Shown here piece by piece: positions 36,301-46,783 of a DNA stretch of 64,000 nt. The notes under the pieces were generated by a model, which worked only from the letters and a program-made list of their open reading frames with translations, made no database searches and was not told the DNA's origin. Position 1 is the stretch's first letter. Every line of letters starts with the position of its first letter. Position numbers and translations under genes: made by a program. The stretch comes from Haberlea rhodopensis (lineage: Eukaryota; Streptophyta; Magnoliopsida; Lamiales; Gesneriaceae): assembly GCA_907163345.1 (NCBI GenBank), contig CAJQUN010000058.1, positions 1,984,001 through 2,048,000 of the forward strand. The letters run 5' to 3'.

Positions 36301-36768
36301 TTGAAGAGAAACCTGTCCAGAACCCGGGTTCCGATATTTAAAACGCCAATATAAAAGAGGGAGGATCGCCAAACAGCCAGATGCATAACCCATGATCCAT
36401 GTTTTCAAAGGAGCATCGGGTTTCTCATGCTTTGACAGAGACAAAACAATAATAGCTGCAATAATTTGGCTTAGTGTCAGCAGTAGCTCAACCGATATCC
36501 ATAAACCAGAATTTAGTGGACTCCTTTGGCGACCTCGATTATTTCCTCTTCGCATCTGTAATGAGTTTCTCGTGTTCGATCCATTGGAAGGAAAAAGTGG
36601 GGGTTGATAAACAGGAACTCTTGAGCTAGTACTCGGTTGATTTTCACTGAGTTGCTGCTCCAAGGCCCCAATCGGCCTGTCATGGGATAAACTAGATGAA
36701 GAAGCATCACGGCTACTTGTAATTTCAATGATATGTTCATTATCGTTGTGGTTGTCGGCTCGCTCCAT
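33381..36768 (-). CDS. RING-H2 membrane E3 ubiquitin ligase (At1g12760/At1g63170-like)
   Basis: Four exons with matching phases: 36768-36170, 34951-34826, 34725-34443 and 33581-33381, giving 402 residues. The N-terminus is hydrophilic and serine-rich. Four hydrophobic segments follow at about 89-111, 122-142, 210-228 and 243-276. A C-terminal RING-H2 finger has C338, C341, C356, H358, H361, C364, C375 and C378, complete and correctly spaced. Proteins of this plant family are multi-pass membrane ubiquitin ligases that accept an E2 at the RING; the substrate is unknown. The Met at 36768 (MERADNHN) is chosen because homologues, as I recall them, start with a similar polar segment. The frame stays open upstream to 36882, so an earlier start (for example the MALPLL methionine) is possible. 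The last intron contains a Harbinger-type MITE copy. Confidence 0.85.
33708..34230. mobile_element. Harbinger-type MITE copy within ligase intron 3
   Basis: The right edge reads GCGTCCGGTTGGAGATGTTA, the reverse complement of the left-end motif of the element at 4926 (ATCTCCAACC..ACGCTATTTT). The left half shares CAAAATAG, ATATTCC and ACTTTATTCAATC-type words with the reverse complement of that element's right half. Both ends are less certain than in the first copy. It lies wholly between the splice sites at 33581 and 34443. Confidence 0.45.
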
Positions 36769-38065
36769 CGACAAAGAGATTTTGTTGGGTTGGCTTTTAC
36801 GTTGAATTCCCAATAAGGGCAGAGCCATCAAAGTCCACCGAACAGACACAACAACACAGTGAGAACATGGGACAATAAACACGTAAAAAAATCTTCAGAT
36901 CCCTTTCTATCAGTGCCAAAAACTAAAAGACTGATAAGTTTAAGTCACTCAAATACCGCAGAATCTCCAACACTTCACCCAGCGTATATAATCCTTTGTC
37001 CTGGACCCCTGGTAATGTAACACAAGGCAGGACATTATAATCCACCTCATTCGGTCAAGATATTCGATAATAAAACCATCCGTGTCTTTTTGTGGACAAA
37101 ACCAACCTCACAATCAACACCAAAGGAAACAAGAAGTTTCGCAAAATTTTCTTTCGTATTGTTCTACTTCTTTCTCAGGAAACTTGGTACTGAAAAAATA
37201 TTAACTCAGTACTTTCCAAATTTCAGTAGCTAGAAGACAAAAAGCAGCATAGTAAAATGAATAATTATCATGCTAACAAACTGATACACCTCTTCAAGAA
37301 TATTAACCCATCAAAGTAAAGGGACAAAAGTATTAAGTGGACTGTTTAACATACATTTAATCCATACAATGATTGCATCAGTTAAATTGGAAAAAAAATA
37401 AAATCGTTACCTGGTATTAATAACAACAAATAGAATCACATGTGGCAAACGATACACCCGTATAAGCAGCAGCCTCAATTACATGTTCTGACCAAAACCT
37501 TAATATTTAACCGAAAACACATCAACACTTGATAAATTCGATCATTTCGGAATTCAAAATTGTCAATAAATTAAAATTCAACAAACCAGGAAACCAAAAC
37601 CCTAGTAACGATAAATCGTAGGCCAACTATCCCATACGCGTCCGTCTTAAATAACAAAATCTCCGAATTGCAAAGTGTACATCTAAATTCAAACTATTTA
37701 CAAACTAGCAGAAAAAAATAGGGGAACATTAATCTAGACGACGGTAACTAAAAAATCTGCAAAAAATCATAAATATTCAAGCGAATATATTATACGAAAA
37801 CAGAACATGATTCTGACCATTGTTTCGATGAAGCGAAGATTTGAGTGACGAAATGGGAAAACATGTCAAAACTTTCCTGAATCGTTCTTTTTCTTCTTTC
37901 TTTTTTTTTCTTTTTTTGAATGAGAATTGGATTGCTACTTACCAAAATTATATCATTATACCAATTGCGAATCGAATATCTTACTAATACGAAATTAAAA
38001 CTAATAACATTATTAAAAAATTATTCCCATTTTACTAATATTACTAAAAAAAAGTATTCCTATTT
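36769..38065 (-). promoter_or_regulatory. leader and promoter region of the RING-H2 ligase gene
   Basis: Upstream of the chosen start. A leader intron is likely because the next GC-richer, transcript-like block lies near 37800-37860, but its borders could not be fixed. A T-rich stretch (minus-strand A-rich) at about 37887-37918 and AT-rich DNA beyond look like promoter. Confidence 0.3.
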
Positions 38066-38232
38066 ATATTTCTCTGTATTTATTTTCTCATTATTATAAA
38101 AAAAGAATATTTTGAAATAGATTTTAATATTTTTTTATGAATAGAAATAGTTGCTATATATATATATATATTAAAATCTATTTCAAAATATTCTTTTTTT
38201 ATAATAATGAGAAAATAAATACAGAGAAATAT
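38066..38232. repeat. 65-bp perfect inverted repeat (hairpin) with AT loop
   Basis: The left arm 38066-38130 (ATATTTCTCTGTATTTATTT... ) and right arm 38168-38232 (...AAATAAATACAGAGAAATAT) are reverse complements with no mismatch by eye, around a 37-bp loop containing (TA)n. It has no coding content and starts about 0.2 kb beyond the probable leader of the RING-H2 ligase gene. It could be a small foldback MITE or a source of hairpin RNA. Confidence 0.85.
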
Positions 38233-38453
38233 ATATTCTACTTTTAAAAGTATAGAGATAAAGATGTTTTACTAGAGCCATCCGAATATCAATTATTAAG
38301 ATTTAAAAAATTATCAGATGACAAATGAATTAAGTTTCTAAATCATAATAATTTGATTATGCATTCTAATTTATATATACTATTTTCAAACTAAACGTCA
38401 AATAAGGAATAAAGATATTCGAGTTGAAGTATGTGTAGCTTGTATAGAAGAGA

Positions 38454-38458
38454 ATATG
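38454..38458. repeat. 5-bp target-site duplication of solo LTR (left)
   Basis: ATATG, repeated at 39874-39878. Confidence 0.75.
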
Positions 38459-38755
38459 TGTTGGAATCGAAGAGGGGGGGTGAATGAGATTCCTTGGCTA
38501 CTTTAGCTTTTTAAAATGAGTTTGTAAAATAAAAATATTTTGCGCTTTGCGGAAGCCTTTAGTCAATCGATAAATGAACAATAAAATAAATAAATGCGTA
38601 AATGAAATAATGCGGTAAATAACAAAAAGATTTGTTATAGAAGTTCGGCGATGAATCGCCTACGTCTCCTCTTCCCGGTTAGATAACCTCCAACCGAGGT
38701 TCCACTAGAATAAATGATCTTGGCCTTGAGGGCTCCAAGTAAGCCACAACACAAC

Positions 38756-38881
38756 TCTTCCCGAGTTACAACGCTCTTCCCGAGCACACTACTCTTCCCG
38801 AGTACACAAGCTCTTCCCGAGCACAATACTCTTCCCGAGTATACAAAGCTCTTCCCGAGCTACCAACACTCTTCACGAGTC
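38756..38881. repeat. CTCTTCCCGAG(C/T) tandem array inside the solo LTR
   Basis: About eight copies of CTCTTCCCGAGT or CTCTTCCCGAGC are separated by 5-9 bp of variable sequence (ACAA, ACACTA and similar). The last copies read CTCTTCACGAG. Confidence 0.85.
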
Positions 38882-39250
38882 TTCTTGGCCTTAAGGGCTC
38901 CAAGGATAGCCACACAATTGCACCAACAAGACTTGTTGATGTCTTTACAATATTCCAACTTGCTTTGGTGTTGGAGGACCTTTACAATGAATTGTACCAA
39001 CAAAAACACCTTCACGGTGTACTCACACGAAGACAACAAGACTCAACAAATGAAAACAATCACAAGCTCCAATACAACAACAATGTATGGAGAATATGAT
39101 ATAATTTGAACCAACAATTGATCAACACTTTGTATGAGTTGTAGACTTGTTCCTTAGCTTCAAAATGCTCCAAAGCATCCATATTTATAGTGTAGAAGGC
39201 CTCCAAGGCTCCTACTAGCCGTTGCACTTCAAAAGGCTGAAATCACTCCT

Positions 39251-39700
39251 GGATCGCCTCAGCCATCGCCTCAGGCGATCTCCATCGCCGTGCCCCAACG
39301 GACACCATAAATCAACGCATCGCCTCAGGCGATCGCTGGATCGCCTCAGGCGATCCAAGTCAAATCCCAATGCCGTAGCTTCAGCACCCTGAAATCATGC
39401 ATCGCCTCAAACGATCTCCACATCGCCTCAGGCGTTCCAGCCCATCGCCTCGGGCGTTCGTGCCATCGCCTTGGGCGAACTCCCTGCGCGCATGCCCGCG
39501 CCAAGCCTCGGCGTCGCTTCAGTCGATGTGCGGGGCGAAGTGTCTTGTGGCTGCCATCGCCTCAGGCGTTGATCACCATCGCCTGGGGCGATCTGTCTCG
39601 CATACTCGCCTAGCCATCGCCTCTGTCGATGTGTGTGGCGATGCCCCTCCTGGCACCCATCGCCTGGGGCGATGATCACCATCGCCTGGGGCGATCCTGG
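39251..39700. repeat. palindromic CATCGCCTCAGGCGAT array inside the solo LTR
   Basis: More than a dozen dispersed copies of ATCGCCTCAGGCGAT and variants (CATCGCCTGGGGCGAT, CATCGCCTTGGGCGA). The core GCCTCAGGC is a near-perfect palindrome. The block is far richer in GC than its surroundings. Confidence 0.85.
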
Positions 39701-39929
39701 CCAGATTTTGCACACTTGAATTTCTTCATTCCAATCTTCTTTTCATCACTTAATCTGCACACTAAGTAGATGCATTAGTATAACAAACACAAGTTTTGTT
39801 GATCATCAAAACTCAAAGATTGACCGGGGATAATTTAATGCATTAAACGCAACCATGCGTTTAAGGCTCAACAATATGCAAGAAAATCTTTTATGTTAGA
39901 TTGGCGCATACGATATAAGCTCAGCAATG

Positions 39930-39937
39930 CACTTGTG
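39930..39937. repeat. 8-bp target-site duplication (left) of hAT MITE
   Basis: CACTTGTG; the right copy at 40589-40596 is CACCTGTG, one mismatch. Confidence 0.6.
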
Positions 39938-40588
39938 TAGGTGTGTGCACTAGTTCGGTTAACCGATCGAATCGGGCCAAATCGAAAAAATTCGGTTCAA
40001 ACCGAACCGAAATTTTTCGGTTCGGGTTTCAGTTTTTTAAGAAAAAAGTTCGGTTTTCGGTTATAGGGTTCGGTTAACCAAACCGAACCGAAAACCGAAC
40101 TTTTAAAAAAAATTAATTTTTTTTAAAAAATTTAAATGGTTAATAAATATTTTAATGATTTCTTTCTTGATCGCATGAATAAAAACTAGTAATTTAATTA
40201 TTTTCAAATAATATAATTTATTTTGTTGTCTATTTTAAACTCGACTTTTTAGTATAAATAACTTCAAAATAATATTAAAACTTTGAATTAAAATGTTAAA
40301 AACCATTTTGAGTCCAATGTATGATGTATTAGTATTTATATTTATGTTGAATTTTCTTTCGATTAACCATCCAATTCCAAAATTCAAATTCAAAAAAAAA
40401 AACTAAAAATTTTTTTTCAAAAAAAAAAAGAAGAGAAAACAACGGTTTAACCGAAACCGAACCGAAAAATTTCGGTTAAACCAAAACCGAACCGAAAAAT
40501 TTCGGTTTGGTTTTCAGTTTTCAGAATTTTCGAAATTTCGGTTCGGTTCGGTTTGAAACCGAACAAACCGAACAGATGAGCACCCCTA
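39938..40588. mobile_element. hAT-type MITE rich in AACCGAACCGAA
   Basis: A 651-bp element. The left end reads TAGGTGTGTGCACTAGTTCGG and the right end, in reverse complement, TAGGGGTGCTCATCTGTTCGG. Both tips are filled with inverted GGTTCGGTTT/AAACCGAACC words around an AT-rich non-coding core. An 8-bp flanking duplication with one mismatch supports hAT. Confidence 0.7.
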
Positions 40589-40596
40589 CACCTGTG

Positions 40597-41277
40597 GGTT
40601 GAGTGGAGTCCATTGATTTCGGTCATTTCATGGTAGCGAGAGGACGATTGACATGACTCGAAATTATATGCAAAGACTTGGAGTTCAAGAGGATTAAAGA
40701 TGTATTCTTACCGATAGAAGCGTTTGGAGAATACTGACGTACATGTCCGATCCGACTTGATTTCTCTAATATTCATATAATCTACCACTATTTATCAGGA
40801 TTAAAGCATTAATTGTTAAAATTAAACTGCCAATTTTTTGTATATATATGTATTTTAATATTGTTCAGAGAATTTAAAATTAAGATATACTTTAAAATTT
40901 TATAAAATTGACCACAACAACGAGACATCAAATTGAGAAAATAGAGTAAATAATCAGTTTTTATGAGAATTTATTTGACAATTATTATAAGAATATATTT
41001 ATTAATTATTTTAAATTTCATTCTTCATCTCTAGAAGAATGTGAACAACATAATATAATACAATAAAAATAAAAGCATTTTTTAAAAAAATTATATTATT
41101 ACTAAACATATATTCACATGTGCGGCACGTAGTTCTTTGCTATTATATCAAAATGAAACAAGTGTGTAAATATTATTCTCTTAAATTTGAAGGGAAAAAA
41201 AGTGGTGTAAATTAAAGTATCACCAATTTAAACCAATCCGCCCTCGTCAAAATTTTCTAAAATTGTACTATTATATC
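40597..41277. other. intergenic, nothing recognised
   Basis: AT-rich spacer between two MITE insertions, with no coding signal. Confidence 0.5.
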
Positions 41278-41285
41278 AATACAAG
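41278..41285. repeat. 8-bp target-site duplication (left) of interrupted hAT MITE
   Basis: AATACAAG; the right copy at 42234-42241 is AATACAAA, one mismatch. Confidence 0.55.
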
Positions 41286-42233
41286 TAGGGGTGGGGTTAT
41301 TTATTTAAATAATTCAAATTTAAAAATTATTTAACAAAATAACCTAAATTTAAAAAATTTAATAAAATAACTCAAAACGTCAATTGAGTTGACGTCTTCA
41401 GCAGAAGACGCCAATTCAGCTGGCGTGACCAACTTTGGAAGTTGACCACGCCAACTTGGTTGGCGTGTCAGGGATATGCCAACTTTTTTAATTTTTTTCC
41501 TTTTTTTAAATAAAAAATAAATTAAAAATAAAAATACAATAAAAATATATACAAATCGAATATTTGTATGGATTTGATATATTGACTGATGTAATATTTT
41601 ATGTTTTTTTCTCTTTAAAATAAATTTGTTTTGAGTTGGTGTATAAGTTGAGCGCAAATCAGGTATATAAAAGCATTTTCGGCTCCAGGGGATGGCGCAT
41701 GTTTGAAGACATTGACCCAATTAAAATGGTGCTGCTGGTTAGAGATTTCCTAATTCTTGAATTCAATAAAAGTATAAACAACCATACCATAAAAGCATTT
41801 CCCGGCATGACCGTTACGGAATATTTGTAAAAAATTTCAACATAAAATTTACTCTAAACATAAAATTTTGTTAAATAATTTTTAAATTTGAGTTATTTAA
41901 ATAAATAACCCAGTAGGGGTGGGTGTTCTGGTCGAGCATACCCTACCCACCCGATCCCCACCCGATCGGGACAAAAGAAACAAGAAAATCTGGTCTCAGT
42001 AGAATACCCGATTCTCTACCCGAGTATTCTACCTGATTCTTGACCCAAAATACTCGGGTAAGAATCGGGCATTTTTTGGATCTCGATCGAGTTTTCTAAA
42101 CTAAAAAAACGAGGAAAAAAAAGAGAAATAAATTTAAAACGGGAACACTGTTATTTTGGGTAAAAGGTACCTGAAATTTCGAGACGACCCGTACTATCCT
42201 AACCCCAAACTACCCGACCCCATCTCAGCCCTA
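41286..42233. mobile_element. hAT-type MITE interrupted by a Mutator-like element
   Basis: The left tip TAGGGGTG (41286-41293) is cut off from the rest by the inserted element at 41294-41911, and the element resumes at 41914 with TAGGGGTGGGTGTTC. It ends CCCATCTCAGCCCTA at 42233. Without the insert and its duplication it is about 320 bp. The tips contain ACCCGATCCCC/GGGTA-type GC-rich words. Confidence 0.6.
41294..41911. mobile_element. Mutator-like (MULE) non-autonomous element, nested
   Basis: A 618-bp element with long TIRs (about 47 bp, one mismatch by eye) starting GGGTTATTTATTTAAATAA at both ends. The 10-bp sequence AGTAGGGGTG directly flanks both ends (41284-41293 and 41912-41921). 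TIR length and a 9-10-bp duplication fit Mutator-like elements. The interior has GC-rich inverted words (GACGCCAA/TTGGCGTG) near 41385-41470 and a 65-codon plus-strand open frame at 41636-41830 of unknown origin, possibly a captured or eroded coding fragment. Confidence 0.75.
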
Positions 42234-42241
42234 AATACAAA

Positions 42242-42585
42242 AATGAAATGTCAACCAAATTATTTTCATTAATAGTACAAAGTTCAATTTTGAGAACAAA
42301 TACAAAAAAAAACAGCTCGAGAAAGTTAGTCCTATCATACCCAGCAAATGATTAACCGCTGTCAAATAAGTTATATCATAATCAAAAAACATATCACTTG
42401 TTTAAATCTTCACGTTACAATTACAGTCTTAGAGGGACCGGAAATACTTGTAACGGTTGAAAAGTTGTAGGATTCTTGAGTGAAGAATTACATTGCTTCC
42501 ACATTCGCATCCAATTAGCTATCAGTGATCTTCCATTGTAGAAGAAAGTCGATTGTTGTTTGCAATAAATATGAGTCCGCTATGC
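42242..42585. other. 3' flank of the cyclin gene
   Basis: Non-coding. It probably includes the cyclin 3' UTR. Nothing else recognised. Confidence 0.4.
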
Positions 42586-45500
42586 TTAGAACAGTGATTG
42601 AACAGTTTTTTGCGGGCGAAGAGTTGAAACACACTTGAACTGTCGTCCCAAAAACAATATCAGTGCAAGATTTCCTTTTAAAATTCTAGCATTATTATAT
42701 TGTTTGAAATCATGTATGGTAAAGGAGTTTGGACTGCCACTGATCCTATATTAGCACATATTTAATTTGTAGTAGAAGAAGTGTGAATTTATAAACCATA
42801 TACCGTAGAGGAATCGAATATCTTACCTTGGATTGCTTATATTTTTCACGAATGGCGTTAAGTGTACATGTAATGGTGTTAAGCTGTAAATCTTGCAATT
42901 CAAGAACTGTGTGTTTCAGGTCTGATGTTTTGTACATTGTATAATACTCTAGAGTTGGATTCTGCAAAAAAAAAACAAAAAGTGTATACTCAGTTCACTA
43001 GTTGGTTTAACAGAATTTAAATATTGGGTTCAAATAGAACATTGAGTGCATGTGTATAAAGAAGAAAAGAAAAGGAGACACAAGAAAACCAACCCATGGA
43101 TGGTCTGACTGATCAAGTGTCCATCTGGCTAGGAATACTGCTGAGGCAGCTATTAGGGAGGGAAGGAACTTCAGGAAACTGTAATCTATTAGTGTTAGTT
43201 CTGCTAAATAATTCACCAAAAATTCCAGCTCAACAGAAGGAATCTGGAAATGGAAGGATTTGATCCAAGTCAAAATGGCTTCTTTATCAATTATAATTAA
43301 ACATAAATGGAACACCAATTTTATCTACCTCATAAGAAACTTGTGCTGCATGAATAAATCTCCTGTGATCATCATTGAAATTATAGAAAAATAAGAGGTG
43401 GCGGACTTAACAAAACAGCATTAAGTAAAAACAATTTCAAGGTGCATCAGGTACCTAAGGAACTTTTTTGTGGTGGGAATAGACAATTGAAAGCCTAAAT
43501 AGTTCAAAACACGACTTTCCATTTTCAGTACCTGTCATATGACAAGAAATGAGTTCTTCACATAAGATTAAAACTTATCCTGACAAACTGAAAACACAAG
43601 TTTTTCGTAATCGGGAAATTTCTTAGAATTACTTAATGGCAATATGGGCAAGGTGTATTTCAACCAAGGGCATACCTCTCCTTTCGTGTAGGTGTTGTCT
43701 GTAATTAAGCAAAATTCTTCCACACAAGGAGCACAAATTTCTTCATATTTCCTTCAAACCATTAACCAGTAGGATAAATAAAAGATGATTCACTACAGCT
43801 GTATAAAGATTGGAACTGCGTATTTTATTTTACAGAAGAAAAAAAAATGACTATACCACACTAGCATTTACAGGATCAACATTTTCAAAACTGATTAGAA
43901 ACACGTTAATCGTTGGCAGAAATATAGCCATGATCCATGTGATAAGGACTATAAAGACAGTTGCACGTAGCAAAATGAACTTGCAAAGCTAACATGTGCT
44001 CTACTTATTGTATGTAACTTACGAAGCAATCAGCATGCATGTTACTCCAAGTAGTTGCAACTTTTGCTTCTCAATGTTACTCGCCGATAGAAATCTGTCT
44101 ATCAGATGTACAGTAAGGTAGAGTGTATCAGGGATCAGCCTATATTCTTCAGAAACCTGGGAAACAAAAAAAAAAAGACAAAGGATGTGAAACCACAAGG
44201 AAAAATAAAATAGAATTTAAAGAAAATAATCTTAGGAGGAAATGTTAAAAGTAAAAACCAGCGAGAAAGTTACATAATGGCCCTGGGTAGCCCTGCTACC
44301 CTCCCCTCACCTCCCAAACATGTTTTTATATTCCTATGTAGCACTTAAGGGCCTAAGGCTACTCTCCTAGCTAAGTTGTATTATATGTATCACCGAATTT
44401 TGTTGTCCAATAACGTGAAGATGAAAATGCTAAAGAAAAATTTTAGAATGGAAGGGGAGTGGTCAATAGACACAAAGGAAGGTGCTAGTTTAAAATGATG
44501 AGGAACCTTTACACCAGTAGCAACAGATCCAGATGAAAATATAAATGTAGGTCAAATAGACTCCACTAAACCTTGAAAGAGTGATGGCTGGTGCCCAAAA
44601 CCAAATTATTTGATTTAGGGAGCAATATTTGTTTGAAACTTTGAGTGAACTAACCTCCACTAGCCAATCAACCAGAATACCCCTCATTGCCTTGGTGATA
44701 TCACTCTGCATTTTTTCCATATAATCAACCGAAGGTTTTCGGTAAATCTGAAAGAGAAGTATAAAGTGAAAGCACACAACAGTACTTCATCAGTCAGTTC
44801 AGAGAAACAGCAGACCTTTTGGCACCTATAACATTATAACAGAGATTTAATTTTTTAAAGAATCCAAGTTTTTTTAGTAAAGAATCCAAGTTGGAAGCAA
44901 TTCATGCTGCAGTTTCTCAATTGAATATATAGAATTGTGACAAGCTGTCTGGTATTCAAGCCATGACAGAAAGGAATAAGCTAGACAAAATGAATTAATG
45001 AAGCTATGGCAACCTCACAGACCTGTATTGCTCGCAAATTAGAATATATGTCAGCAGCATACATGCTACACATCAGCGGATGCGTTTCTGAATCTATATC
45101 GGTGATGCCCCTATCACCCAACTTGTCCTGCTTATTCAAAAGATTGCCGTTCTCTGCATGATAACCCAAAAACTGTTAAAACTCTTTAGCAAAAACTAGA
45201 GACAACATTAATTTGATACATACTTTCTTCAATCAATTTACAAGAATAATAGGTTTTCAGAGATCTATGATACGAAATGCGATGGCAAAGGCAAGGATGA
45301 AGTCCCAGCTTCAGGTGCAGGTTTTATTTCGAACACAATTTGCATCAGCAAAATACTTGAGTGTCATTAATGTATAATATGTATTGATAACATTTGTTAA
45401 AAAAAGACTGATCAAACCACAAGATTGAGCCGTAGGAGGATCTTATCAGATCTTTTCTTTTCATTATTACCGGGGCTTTTTGAACAAAAACCACCCAAAA

Positions 45501-46783
45501 ATAATCAAGCTAAAGGTTTCAGAAACTTTTTTCAATGTTATGTTGAGACATGAACATAACTGGAGAACTTAAAATGTTATTGTGCAATGTTGATAACGTG
45601 ATATTGTATGAAATAATATGAATTGGCATATGAAAATGCTCATAAAAATAACTACCGACAGAAACATTTATTTCCTATGTAAACATTTCAGGCATTCTGA
45701 AACTGTTATTCTACAATCACCAAGAGGAATTCGTGTACAAATTATGAATTAATAACATGCCGATGGCTAGGCCTCCCTGTGTAGGACTAATACCACTCAT
45801 TTGGAAAGTTGGAGGCTGTGACCGTTGAGAGTCCACATATTGCATTTATCACTAATCAGTAGGGAAGAACCTTCAGGTTTTAGTTTTTTGAAAAGCATAA
45901 TACAAAGTCTTACCACTATTGGATGGACATAGCAGTGGAATGTGCTTAATGGACATTGTCTCCAAAGGAATCAGACCTGCTTCACTCGACATTTTTTCAT
46001 CAACTACTTCAGTTGGTTCAATTGCCAAGTTCACTACGGGACCAATTTTTTGTGATTCCTCCACCATTAGAATGTTCATTTTTTCTGTTACACTTCTCCT
46101 TTTATACCCAAGAACCTGAAACTTTTTAGCAAAAGAAGCAGTTGGCACCTTCCCAATATTTTGTCTCGACCCTTTTGTTTCCTGGTTGCTGGTCTGAGAG
46201 CAAGACATGTCCACAATTGGTGAGTTTGTGGGTCCAAATTTTGAAGTCTACAGACAGCACTTCACAAAATGTACCGAGTGCAAAAAAAAAAAAAATCCAT
46301 GGACAAAAAATTTGAGAAAACAATTGAACATTTGCTGTCAACTACGTGAGACATAGGATGATCACGAGAGAATAATCTTGACATTGCATAGATGAAATTA
46401 ATGCTAAATTTGCTAAGCGGTGATGATTATCTTACATGACCTGCAGCTGCACTGATGCAGTTTGTGTAAAAATTATCACAAGTGATGTTAGTCATATCCT
46501 TGAGAACAGCCCTTTTCTTTTTCTGAGAACAAGCAGCTGAACTTGATGCTGGTTTGTTGTCATACGATGCTGCTCTTTTAGAGTTTGTACACAAGACCCG
46601 TTTGTCATCCTGTTTTTCTGAAGGATATAAAGGGGGCAATTCTCCTAAAGAACCCGAGGCTTTTGCCCGTGCTCTTGTGATTCGCAGATTTGACCCTGTG
46701 ATGTTGGAAGATGTATTCTCGTTATTCATGCCTGTTTGCCTCATGAGATGACAGTTTGTAGAACCAAACTGATATGACTTCAT
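42586..46783 (-). CDS. CYCA2: A2-type cyclin
   Basis: Eleven exons with consistent GT/AG borders and phases: 46783-46436, 46247-45914, 45153-45023, 44747-44655, 44156-44023, 43751-43676, 43531-43455, 43362-43329, 43243-43094, 42961-42827 and 42639-42586; 521 residues. The N-terminus has RITRARAK, typical of plant A2 cyclins, and a destruction box RAVLKDMTN at 91-99 for APC/C-driven proteolysis. The cyclin box opens around [16 protein letters not shown] and includes [25 protein letters not shown] and CMLIASKYEE. The cyclin C-terminal fold includes [33 protein letters not shown] and LQDLQLNT. The role is to activate a CDK in S/G2-M; in plants A2 cyclins also restrain endoreduplication. The start could instead be the Met at 46729 (MNNEN), which resembles starts I recall in other A2 cyclins. 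No break is seen, so it looks intact. Confidence 0.92.

Larger units (their letters stand above)
38459..39873. mobile_element. solo LTR, 1415 bp
   Basis: It starts TGTTGGAATCG and ends GGCTCAACA, with TGTTG/CAACA inverted tips, and is flanked by ATATG on both sides. No second LTR or internal region is present, so it is a solo LTR left by LTR-LTR recombination (inference from structure). It contains two repeat blocks described separately. The short ORFs inside it are not genes. The family is not assigned. Confidence 0.8.

Noticed and set aside
36769..36882. N-terminal extension of the RING-H2 ligase frame (38 residues)
   Set aside because: The frame is open, but the extension is cysteine-rich and unlike family N-termini I recall. 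The Met at 36768 was preferred; not excluded.
39397..39715. Overlapping ORFs of 92 and 95 codons on both strands
   Set aside because: They are by-products of the GC-rich palindromic repeat in the solo LTR. Open frames on both strands arise from the repeat itself.
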